Shown here: piece after piece, positions 54,801-64,000 of the stretch
How positions within the stretch are numbered: position 1 is the stretch's first letter
Layout: every line of letters begins with the position of its first letter
Assembly: GCA_002633005.1 (NCBI GenBank)
Contig: NMRA01000545.1
Span: 155,690-219,689 of the forward strand
DNA length: 64,000 nucleotides
Direction of reading: 5' to 3'
From: Phoronis australis
Taxonomy: Eukaryota; Phoronida; Phoronidae
Notes under the pieces: generated by a model
What the model saw: the letters and a program-made list of their open reading frames with translations, nothing else
Database searches by the model: none
Told to the model about the DNA's origin: nothing
Program-made: the position numbers and the translations under genes

Positions 54801-57304
54801 GCAGAGAAACTTCTACACAAATTACACCCTGGCAGATCCCGGTTTAAATACAGGTGTCATTTTTTCAATTTTGGTCAGTCAACCCCACAGACTTGATAGT
54901 CCAGTGAAACACTTCTACCCTAAAGATAAGACAGTCCTTCGGAACACTTGAGCACCTGCCAAAAAATGTAAGTATATTGGAGCGATGAACGTTACAAACG
55001 ACAGGTATGTTATAATGAGACTCGATTGTGCTTTTCCTGAATCTTCTAATTCTGTAGATATTGGATTGACTAAACAGACTTGCTGAAAAAGTGCTGTACT
55101 GTATAAACTTAATGTCGCACGGTGTTATTTGTGAATCGTAAATTTGGCTGCCGAAAAAAGTTTCATATATGAATGTTGTGTAGATATTCAAGGCATCTCA
55201 CCATTCACTTAAAAGTAGTTCCATTGCCAGACCAGGCGTAATTATCACGTTTATTTCCTCCACAGCTGAGTGGGTAATTAAAGGTGAAGGCAACACTTTT
55301 TCATGTCACTTAAGCAAAAATAAGTTTTGTTGATTATCCCGGACCGATTTTTCAGTTAATTACAGCTATTGGTGATTTAAACAATTACTCGTCTGCTACT
55401 ACGGAAGTGACGTTTTGGGAGGTGGGACTTTCGCACCAATTTCTTTTCATATAGACTGACTGTGAGAGCTGCCGAGTCAGTCATCGCTCTACCTCGGTTC
55501 TGATAAGTTCGGTCGTCATTGGGCGGCTTTCGTTTACGAGTCAGTCAACATGCCACACTGTTGCTGCATGCTGGGATTTACTCATTATCGCCCAGCGCCT
55601 GTAAGCAGGGCTCCCTGCTGCGATGTTGAGTAGTGGGAGTGAAACAGGCCCAGTTAGACACTGAGTACAGAGGACAGTTCATCGTCCAATGAACAGATCG
55701 GTGAGCCAAACATTGATAAGTTTATTGTGGACTTCTCTAAAATAAGTATTAGAGCTATTTAGAAGGTGACAGGTGTGTGGCGTCACACGGCGGGATGTAA
55801 GCAGTTTGTGTGCTCAGGTAACCATCCAGTTGGAGTGTGTCGCGGTACACTCGGGCAAGTGGGACAGTTGTTCCTCTGTCCGTGAAACGATAATGAGTAC
55901 ATCCCAGTATGCAGCAACAGTGTGGCATGTTGACTGACTCGTAAAAAAGCAAACGACGTCCGAACTTATCACAATCAAGGTAGAAAAATGACTGACTCGA
56001 CAGCGCTCACAGTAGGACTATATGAAAAGAAATTGGCGCGAAATTATTGCCTCCCAAAACGTCACTTCCGAAGTCATAGAGGACGAATTATTAATTAAAT
56101 TGTGAAAAGCTGTAATTAAGTAAAAATATGTCTGGGATAATCAATGAACCTTATTTTTGCTAAAAATGACATGAAAAAAGGTTGCCTTCTCCTTTAACTA
56201 TAGTCCCTGTAACCCCTGGGATTCTTCCGCTGTATGCCAGCTGCATTTGATACAACTATACAACTAAATTTCACGATGAAGTGATGAGCAGACCTACAAG
56301 GGTGGTGCAAAATTTCAAGATCTATTGAAACATAACACAGAGTGTTTCCTATGGGTGTTTGAATTTAGTTTTTATACAGCTAGCTGGCTGGCTAGTATAC
56401 AGTTTTGCACCAGGCCACCAGGCACCACTGAACCAAGCCCAAAGGCAAAGCCAGGGCACGGGTGAAGTTAGCCTTGGTACAAAGCTGTATATAAATATAC
56501 AGCTTTGCACCGATGTGGGTAAAAAAGTGGTAAGATAAAATCTGACACAAAATTGGTGTCATTAAAAACTACAGTCTTCCTTGAGTAACTTAAATTATTT
56601 AACGGTGTTGGCAAAAATGGCGTTCTACCGTTATTCTGCTGCTAAAGTTGTGGAGCGATCTTTAGCGACCGCTTTCGACGCCATGAAATTTTGCGTCACC
56701 TATTGGCCAGTTTCTTTTTTCGACGATTCTTCAATCAACTATTGTTCTTTCACGAGGTTGCGTACACGTCATAACAAATTATCAGAACTGGTTTCACCTC
56801 ATTAAAAGTTTTTAGAATTTTGGTACCGAAAAATCGAATTTCAGAAGGAATTTTGTTGCCTCCAAGCTATCATTATCTCCCGAGAGATGTCGCAAAAATT
56901 AAGGAAATGGCGCGTGCGCGTGGCACGAGCGTACTGTTTTCAAAACGACGAAATACTTTTCATTGTTAGAAAAGGCGGAGACTTACGCAAGAAAATGACG
57001 TTTATTGCATTGTTTTTCACTTAAACGGCTGTAACGGGCAAGGTGAGTGTCGGTTGGCTCCCAGATTTTGCATGCACACCGTCCGGTCTTTAGCCTTACA
57101 TGTTGATACAAGTTTCACGGCGCGGTGACAAGCAGAACTACCCTGGCTGTGTGCAATTTCGGGGTCTACGGAAGAAATACACGCAGTGGGACCTAGCTGT
57201 ATTTTGACGACAGTCTTCATACAGCTAGCTGGCTGGCTAGGGTGAAGTGTAATTTTCATACTTTCAAATATTTTTAACAATTACTTATGCAGAACAGTAC
57301 TTAC
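51831..57304 (-). other. Profilin intron (5.5 kb)
   Basis: The intron is bounded by GTAAGT at 57304-57299 and TTGCAG at 51836-51831 on the minus strand. It holds a complete foldback Kolobok-like element (55282-56193), a CAAT-type simple repeat near 52835-52860, and a repeated GCTAGCTGGCTGGCTAG segment (56380 and 57222). Short open frames (for example 56581-56805) have no recognised domain. Confidence 0.75.
55282..56193. mobile_element. Complete foldback Kolobok-like element
   Basis: TTAA flanks both sides (55278-55281 and 56194-56197). The ends are AGGTGAAGGCAAC and its inverted counterpart AGGAGAAGGCAAC, and the inverted arms extend inward about 270-300 bases (shared GAAGTGACGTTTTGGGAGG, AAATTGGCGCGAAA-like and GACTGACTCG motifs). 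Both arms contain an inward-facing ATG followed by a Cys-rich start: MPHCCC at 55550 on plus and MPHCCCILGCTHY on minus, from 55937. The second opens a 59-codon frame with a Cys pattern compatible with the beginning of a THAP finger. The element therefore looks like two inverted copies of one Kolobok 5' end. Confidence 0.6.
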
Positions 57305-57374
57305 CAGAGTTGATGAGATAGTTGTCAACGTACTCCTGCCAGGATGCCTTGCATTGTCCTCGACATACACTCAT
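57305..57374 (-). CDS. Profilin, exon 1
   Basis: The first coding exon reads MSVCRGQCKASWQEYVDNYL and ends INS plus one base of a Gly codon, followed by a GTAAGT donor. The SWQEYVDNYL segment is the N-terminal profilin helix with the poly-proline-binding Trp and Tyr. In most profilins that Trp is residue 3, while here it is residue 12, because the only in-frame ATG lies nine codons further upstream; the extension contains two cysteines. The exon was found by matching splice phase and family pattern to exon 2. A still earlier non-coding exon is possible. Confidence 0.87.
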
Positions 57375-59468
57375 TTTTCTTCTTTAAAATCATTTTCCTA
57401 TAGCACACACACATTCGGTATCCAGGCATTCGTCCATTTTGTCTGTATCACGTGATTATCACGGGAGCACATAGAATTGGTAGCTTTATCATCCACAAGA
57501 TGTCGCAACACGCTCAAGTGATGCAGACAAAGTACATGATGCTCGGCCCATCTCTTAGCTCGTCTCGAGTCCGCACCAGTCTAGCTGGCACCAATAGAGA
57601 CGGTCCGGAGCTCTTCGTCGGGTTATAATTCAAACTGACTTTAAACGTCACGTTGTTATAAGTACCTTTTTGCGCATAAAATCATGGACGGCGCACCACA
57701 GGGGCTGGGAGAGCTATAGGCCTAGCCCGCCCCAGCCCACTTCCGTCACCGTGACTGAGTCCTGCTCCGCCGGAGGCCATATATGAACATGCATGCGCGG
57801 CGCGCACGGTGTCCCGTACCGTGGGGCTTGAACTCGAGCCTCAGAGAAACACAAACTCTGAAAAAAGTAAAAAAACGACACATGAGTCGGCTAAAAGGGC
57901 ACGCAGATAATGCAGGCCCGGCTGACCCGGCCGACTACGGCTTTCGCCGGCCGGGGGCCCAGTTTCAGCTGACATTAAAAGTTGCAATGCCAAAAAAACA
58001 GACGCTCGAATATTAAGCAAATTAATAACCCTGCTAAAATGCCTACCTTGCAGGCTATTAGAGTCTATATTGTTTTGTGACTAAAATGCCGAAATTTTCA
58101 ACTTGATCCGCAACCCGAACTGAACCACGCATCATAGCTCCAGTAGCCTACTATGTCATAATTAGCCTACTGTAGCTAACACGCATACATTTATAGTAAA
58201 AATATATGTAACTTCAAAAAAATGCCTTTCATATTAAACTAATAACCGAAAAGACATATACATACAGCATCAGAAAATGAATGCCGTCGTGCCTTCCCGA
58301 GATTTCAAAAACGTTGTGTTCATAACTTACTACAAAATATGTCAGTATAAATACAATCTACTATATAACAACTGCTGCAATATAAAAGACATACAGAGAG
58401 AACAAACTTGGATAAAATAGGAAAGAAATATCAAGAAATACAAACCACGAACACCAGACTATAAGTACAATCATAATTAAAAGACAAAAATCGTTTGTAA
58501 GCGTATCTGAACTGCTGCCTTCTACTTGAACCCCTGGCTTCCATTACAAGTATCTCGGTTTTTACAAAAAACGAGCTGAATTCCAGGGTTGTTCAATCCT
58601 TTGTCTTATATGGTCTTTAGTACGTGCGAAAAACTTGCTGATGGCGCATACAGCAAATGTTCAATTGACAAAATTTATTAAATATTATAGGCCTATATTC
58701 ACAAGCTACCTGCCATTATCATGAACGTCAACAAAAAACCCTGAGGATTCCTCACGTGACACATCGCGTACGCATAAACTTTTAAAAGGGTTCGACAAAC
58801 CCACGCTCAGCAGTATTCAACAGTTGCTGCTTATAAATGAGGAAATGCGGCGAAACATGGAACCTACTGTAAGTGTAATCAAAATCCAAACAGATGATAT
58901 CGGAACAACGAAACAAGTAAAAACATTGTTTATGATGTCAAACAGCAAAACCACATTTATTCATAGCCACTAATCGCTTTAAATGAACACAGTACAGTGT
59001 AATGTACAAACTATTGTTTTTATATATATCAAAAGCTACGTGTGCTCGTCAATCATACTCTAAAAACGCCGCATGTTTTACAAATCAATCGCATGCAAGT
59101 TCACCATAATTCTCAATCTAACGCCATCCAGTACAACAATCTTAATTAAAATACTAAAAATCACAGAGAAATAAAAAATAAAAAAACACCGATCTCCTAT
59201 AGCTATTTGCAAATACGGATCATATTAGGACTCCCCTCAGATGAGGGCAACTCCACTGCCCAGTTTGTAACCCATGATAACTTTTTCAACCAAAGACTTG
59301 TTCAACACATGAAGACTGACCAAGCAAAGTAATAAGGGCCAGCATTTAACAAACACCAATACTTAAACCATTCAGTAATCATGTAGAGTTATCAATTAAG
59401 GTCAGTTACCAACACAACTGCCACCCACAAATGACCAAAACTTCGCAACCAGGTATGGCTTCACTGAC
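57375..59468. other. Upstream region of profilin, no other gene recognised
   Basis: 57440-57960 is richer in G+C and CpG than the surroundings and probably includes the profilin promoter. An open frame at 57783-58016 (plus) lies in this segment and has no motif. From 58020 on the DNA is AT-rich, with TAGGCCTA at 57717 and 58688. Confidence 0.4.
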
Positions 59469-59550
59469 TCAGCCATGCATCTTGTCAATCAATGCGGTGG
59501 TGACAATGCCGGCTAATTTGTTGGGAACACATTTGACGCCGTTTTCTTGT
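59469..59550 (-). other. Candidate terminal exon of an unidentified minus-strand gene
   Basis: After a pyrimidine-rich stretch and an AG, the minus strand reads QENGVKCVPNKLAGIV and TTALIDKMHG before TGA at 59471-59469. This looks protein-like, but I cannot assign a family. It does not join directly in phase to the candidate exon at 61901-62024, so at least one more exon would be needed. Confidence 0.22.
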
Positions 59551-61354
59551 CTTGTGTTTCATGGGTGTTACAAACAGAACACAAACAATAAAACCGAAAT
59601 ACAGATATTAATTAAATCAATTAATGACTTTTAACATATTGTGACATGAAAATGAAACTTGCAGTGAGCATGCAAGCAGTTGTTTTAGAGGATATATCTA
59701 GCTAACGGCAAAGACTTGCTATAAAGGCTAATTTTCATAGAGTAAGTAAAAACAAGGTCTAAAGAAGGTAGGACATAAAAATCTTTTTAAATTTTAACAC
59801 TAGTTTCTGTTCATGGATTCCATCAAATTTAACAAGCAAAGAAAATATGCCTGTGAATTTTGGAAACAAAGTCTAAGCAAACACTTATTTGGCAACTTCA
59901 TAACCCCCAGTTTCTCATTCTTCAGGTTAAATCAAATGAAACAAACTTCGTGGCTTGTGGCAAACGCATGATAATTCCAAATACTTCATAGATAATTGAC
60001 GGTGTACATCATCAGACTACATCACTTGTAATCTTTATACCAGTCTTGATTCATGATTTATTCTCCTTTCTGATTAAACCTCAAATTGCTATCATGGACA
60101 CACCTGGTCCTTTGAAGCATATAGACCCTTCTGTCTGCATTGAATTGTAAGATGTATACTTTGTTTACAAGGCTACTTCACTTAAACTAATCACACAACT
60201 TAACAGTTCTGTGAACCTTCACTCAAATTAAGTTCACAGGATAAAGAAAATCCAAAGTCTTAAAGACTTACAGGCCTTGAAACTCAGACAAGCAACAGCT
60301 GAAACAAATGAATATTAATTTTAAAATGGATTGATGGACAGTAGGATTCAGAAAAGAAGAACTGGAAAACGAAACAATACTGTGGGCCAAAGACGTGAGC
60401 AGGGCCAAAATGTTTTATATTTTGGTGTAGATGACCAGTGATATCGCCCATTGAAAGCAGACCGTAACATGGATCATTTTAAATAAACATGCGCATGGAT
60501 CAATTTACCCACATGGCCTTAAATCTATGAGTCAACTTAGAGAACCTACCATCATGCAAAGACGACACAAATTCAATGTACCAGTTGGCCCAAGTTAAGC
60601 AGTTCCAGAGCGTCAATTAAAAATTTTATGTGGCAATGAGGCGGGGTGCGACCTCGCTCACTTTTGATGCGAAATAATTTCAAATACAACAATAAGAAAT
60701 AACACCACATCAGTCCAAGTTTGAAGTCATTCTTAACATAGTTAAGATTTTCCGAATTTTTCCAGGGAAATATTCCGCCAGAAAGTTATCACATATAGTA
60801 ATGCAGTTCGGCTCAACAACCTTGTAGACATTACAGTTTACTTAAACTTCCCTAGCTAATTGCATGAAAATGAACTGGGGGGAACAGACAGAATTCTTCT
60901 TCCGAGATACCAATTCCACGTACCCGATTTTTTTACTTTCGGTGAATCCTAGTTATACCATAGATATTCGTTATCTACAGTCTATGGTTCTACAAAAGGT
61001 CGAACATATAAAAGATAAAGCGCAGCCACAGGAAATGCCAGACAGGACTTCCAAAAATGGAAAATCCAGGAACTCGCGGACCTGCCACACGGGCATTCCG
61101 CATTTTGATCAGAACACAGAGCCTAGAATAAGAAGAGGGGGAGGAGCCAAGATAAGAATTCACGGTGTTGTAACTTTCAGAAAAATGAGGATATATGGCA
61201 CGATATGGGATAAAGTGAAAACTAGCATTTTAAAATGTGTCGAAATTTCCTGATGGTCGTGCGACCTGAACCTGCACCAACTGGAACGGGAAAACAGACG
61301 AAATTGGATTATTCAAACTGGTTCTCCGTAACTGAAACAGAATATAACCAGTTC
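59551..61354. other. Intergenic or intronic AT-rich region
   Basis: The longest plus-strand frame is 129 codons (60864-61253); it has no recognisable domain and biased, low-complexity parts. Nothing else is recognised. Confidence 0.4.
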
Positions 61355-61640
61355 ACCAGGTATTTTTACGGTTTTTTGGTAAAGAATTTGAATTTATGTT
61401 AATGTCAAAGCATTTTTCTTTTAGTTTCAAATTACAAAAAAAAAACATCTGTCAACTGCTCGTCACTTCGTCGGCAAAGCACGAGTCCTTATTTGGTATA
61501 TGGAAATGTGGCCTTTGACCTTTGATATAAACCAAAGTCAGGTGTTCTCATTTAAAGTAGGCCTACACGGCAATATCTCACCTAATGTCGCGAAGACTTG
61601 CTTTTTGCGAGGTTCTAGCACTTACTGAACATGAGGCTGA
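61355..61640. repeat. Composite dispersed repeat
   Basis: 61360-61560 is a diverged relative of 21290-21500. 61535-61630 is a relative of 27465-27560 and 16207-16285 (CACGGCAATATCTCAC, GCGAAGACTTG versus GCGAAGTCTTG). The two parts lie next to each other here but 5 kb apart in duplicon A. Confidence 0.55.
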
Positions 61641-61900
61641 TTCCGGCCTACGAATTGATACTAAAAATAACTTTCCCATCCCGGCAGTTCTCTGAAACAG
61701 TGTAAAGTTCGGCTTCGACAACCCTCAAGAGTTTGAAGAAAATTCGGAAAACTCCTTTCAAAGTCTGGTAAACGGGCAAGCGCGTGACCTACGCTTTTCA
61801 TAGCGAATTACACGGCAACTGTAGGACTGAAAAGAACACCTAAGATAATACCCCCATCTGTGTCTCAGGGAGTATGAGTTTTCACTGAATTGATTCTTAC

Positions 61901-62024
61901 CTTCAGCTTGGAAGATTGACGCCAATGATGCATTAGCAGGTGACAGATTGATGGAAATGATCAAAACTGGGTTTTGCACCCTTGGTACCACTTGCTTCCT
62001 TAAACTACACAAAATGTTCTTCAT
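61901..62024 (-). other. Candidate first exon of an unidentified minus-strand gene
   Basis: From an ATG at 62024 the minus strand has 41 codons (MKNILCSLRKQVV, then LIISINLSPANASLASIF) followed by G and GTAAGAATC, a consensus splice donor at 61900. The basic, hydrophobic start could be an organelle-targeting signal. I do not recognise the protein, and chance is possible. Confidence 0.25.
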
Positions 62025-62593
62025 TCCATATCAGTGTCGGTGGATCATTTTCAGTTTACAAGTCTCATTTCCGAAAGCGAGTCCGTTGAAGAAAATATGA
62101 CTTTTTAAATCAACGATAGGGTTTACGATAAGGAATTGCCGTTAACAAACTGTCCGTACTTTTCAAAGTCCAGCTGTTTCTGCTACCCAAGCCGAATTTT
62201 TTCTCTCGTTTTTAATTCCGTGTGTAGGCCTACGCGTTTAGATGGGGTAATAAATTCGCCTACCGACACAAAAACTATTCTTGGGTGTAGACTACTTAGT
62301 TGGTCTCAAACTGTTCCTTAGTCAAATTGAATGCAATTTGTGGACTTGGGGAAAAAGTGATAGATCGCTAGATTAGGCTCTACTTGGTGGATCATAATTT
62401 CCTGTGCCTAGGTGTGGGGACACGGCCTTTGGATCTGGATGTGCGCGGGGAACGGACTTATTGTTATTTGTAATAGTTTCATTTAGTGGTAACCATAGGC
62501 TTATTACTGTATATTTTGTAAGGTACTGTGAACATCATCAAGCAAATATCAAGGTTTTTGTCAAGATATAGTGTTACCTCCTCAACTGTGGAG

Positions 62594-62596
<3 letters not shown>
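62025..62596. other. Intergenic, no features recognised
   Basis: No gene is recognised. TAGGCCTA occurs at 62225. Confidence 0.45.

Positions 62597-62647
<51 letters not shown>
62597..62647. repeat. (TA)n microsatellite
   Basis: An uninterrupted TA dinucleotide run of about 51 bases ends directly at the CAGGGG end of the next element. Confidence 0.95.
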
Positions 62648-62650
<3 letters not shown>

Positions 62651-62863
62651 GGGTGAATCCAGGATTTTGAGTTAGGCGTGGCCAACACACAGGAATAGCC
62701 AAAATTTCGGCAGATGCGCGCGCCCAAAACGGTAGACGGGGTTTGTTCGGGGCCTATGCATTGTTTATTCACCCCAGGAGCGCACCTGGTTGCTAGTCAG
62801 CAATTCGCAACCGAACTGCCAAATGGTATCTGGTAGAATTTTAGAGGGGCCATGGCCCCCTTG
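62648..62863 (+). mobile_element. hAT-like MITE, cut by assembly gap
   Basis: It starts CAGGGGTGAATCCAGGATTT, directly after the TA run, and matches the short element at 40415-40560 (CCAGGATTTTGAGTT, CCAAATGGTATCTGG, GGCCCCCTTG). The 3' end is lost in the gap. Confidence 0.55.
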
Positions 62864-63149
62864 NNNNNNNNNNNNNNNNNNNNNNNNNNNNNNNNNNNNN
62901 NNNNNNNNNNNNNNNNNNNNNNNNNNNNNNNNNNNNNNNNNNNNNNNNNNNNNNNNNNNNNNNNNNNNNNNNNNNNNNNNNNNNNNNNNNNNNNNNNNNN
63001 NNNNNNNNNNNNNNNNNNNNNNNNNNNNNNNNNNNNNNNNNNNNNNNNNNNNNNNNNNNNNNNNNNNNNNNNNNNNNNNNNNNNNNNNNNNNNNNNNNNN
63101 NNNNNNNNNNNNNNNNNNNNNNNNNNNNNNNNNNNNNNNNNNNNNNNNN
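62864..63149. other. Assembly gap (N run)
   Basis: There are 286 Ns between the hAT-like element and a minisatellite. Confidence 0.99.
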
Positions 63150-63420
63150 TATAGTCCTTCAGTTTATATAGTCATTCAGTTTATATAGTCATTCAGTTTA
63201 TATAGTCATTCAGTTTATATAGTCCTTCAGTTTATATAGTCCTTCAGTTTATATAGTCCTTCAGTTTATATAGTCATTCAGTTTATATAGTCATTCAGTT
63301 TATAGTCATTCAGTTTATATAGTCATTCAGTTTATATAGTCATTCAGTTTATATAGTCATTCAGTTTATATAGTCATTCAGTTTATTTAGTCATTCAGTT
63401 TATATATTCATTCAGTTTAG
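63150..63420. repeat. 17-bp minisatellite
   Basis: About sixteen units have the consensus TTTATATAGTCATTCAG, some with CCTT in place of CATT, and the last ones degenerate. The array abuts the gap, so its true length is unknown. Confidence 0.92.
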
Positions 63421-64000
63421 TTCACTTATTTTCGAATGGTTGGTCATCATTCTTTGTTGGTTTCAGTTTACTGCTTACATTCAATCTCTCACCATCACCC
63501 TCAATAAAGAGATTAAAAGCGAACCACATCATGTTTTCCATCAACAAAGATACAAAAATAACTCCTAACCTGAGAAAAGGAACGATCTAAATTGAAAATT
63601 AGTTTTTGACAAATAACGTCTTAAAAGCTTTAAATGATGGTCACTTTTTACTTGGGTGAATTTTGAACATGCATTAAGAGCTTGAATAGTGGACGGGTAA
63701 TAGTAATACACCTGCACAAATGTAGACTCTAAGGAACAGGGTGAAAAACGGCCTTGCAAATACTTAATATATACTCTTTATTTCCTTCAAGCCTAGATGT
63801 CAACCAGTACCGTAGTCGAATACAAGCAATCAAGTAAAATTCATAGCAAATCAAAGCAAAAGTGAAAATGCAACATTTATGATGCCTTTGTTCAATCGAT
63901 AGCTAAACCAAGAATTTACAAAATCCTTTGTAGTTTTGTATCAAGAGCATCTCAACGAAATGTCCCTTTTGAAGAACCAAGTCACCAAAGTAGTCGTAAC
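63421..64000. other. Intergenic, no features recognised
   Basis: No gene or repeat is recognised up to the window end. Confidence 0.5.

Noticed and set aside
57783-58016. A 77-codon plus-strand frame starting MNMHARRARC
   Set aside because: It lies in the GC-rich probable promoter of profilin, has no motif and appears to be a composition artefact.
60864-61253. A 129-codon plus-strand frame
   Set aside because: No domain, no splice context and no repeat relation was seen. It is compatible with chance, so it is mentioned only as part of the intergenic stretch.
63150-63420. Regularly spaced repeats that could suggest a CRISPR array
   Set aside because: The units are adjacent without spacers, and the DNA is eukaryotic. 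It is a minisatellite.

Overview
The window is animal nuclear DNA, AT-rich and dominated by transposable elements, most likely from a marine invertebrate. The evidence is one spliced profilin gene, an intronless rhodopsin-class receptor present twice, and a mixed mobile-element load (Ty3/Gypsy, Tx1/L1-like LINE, Polinton/Maverick, hAT, TTAA-flanked Kolobok-like elements, a Helitron-like element). Repeated occurrence of the octamer TAGGCCTA and the Polinton and Kolobok content make me favour a deuterostome such as an echinoderm or hemichordate, but this is a guess. There are two assembly gaps (26120-26628 and 62864-63149).

Layout. 1-2822: a decayed Gypsy element on the minus strand, reading gag fragment, reverse transcriptase, RNase H and integrase from right to left. 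3143-9969: a large imperfect palindrome made of two inverted copies of one Polinton end (terminal repeat, adenain-like protease, major capsid protein, a small capsid-associated gene), joined at about 6741/6742. Only the left protease is still an open frame; the two capsid genes carry different lesions, and the left one also holds a 331-bp MITE. 10218-12531: a decayed hAT element with a short transposase remnant. 13875-23731 and 24460-33894: a tandem segmental duplication of about 9.5-9.9 kb, each copy containing the receptor gene, a 31-bp minisatellite, a diverged 400-bp tandem repeat and a foldback Kolobok-like element. A solo fragment of Polinton terminal repeat lies between the two copies, next to the second.

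35330-37925: a second, different Gypsy pol on the plus strand. 38611-39356: a solo LTR with a perfect 5-bp target duplication; its U3 carries a cluster of heat-shock elements just upstream of a TATA box. 39690-43750: a decayed Tx1/L1-like LINE. 45599-46894: a Helitron-like element. 47688-49327: a TTAA-flanked element holding a THAP zinc finger. 51487-57374 (minus): profilin in two exons separated by a 5.5-kb intron. 57375-64000: mostly non-coding, with possible exons of an unidentified minus-strand gene, a hAT-like MITE, a gap and a 17-bp minisatellite.

Apart from profilin and perhaps the receptors, I see no clearly functional host gene. The most interesting structures are the Polinton palindrome, the solo LTR with the heat-shock promoter, and the damaged receptor duplication with a Polinton terminus at its boundary.
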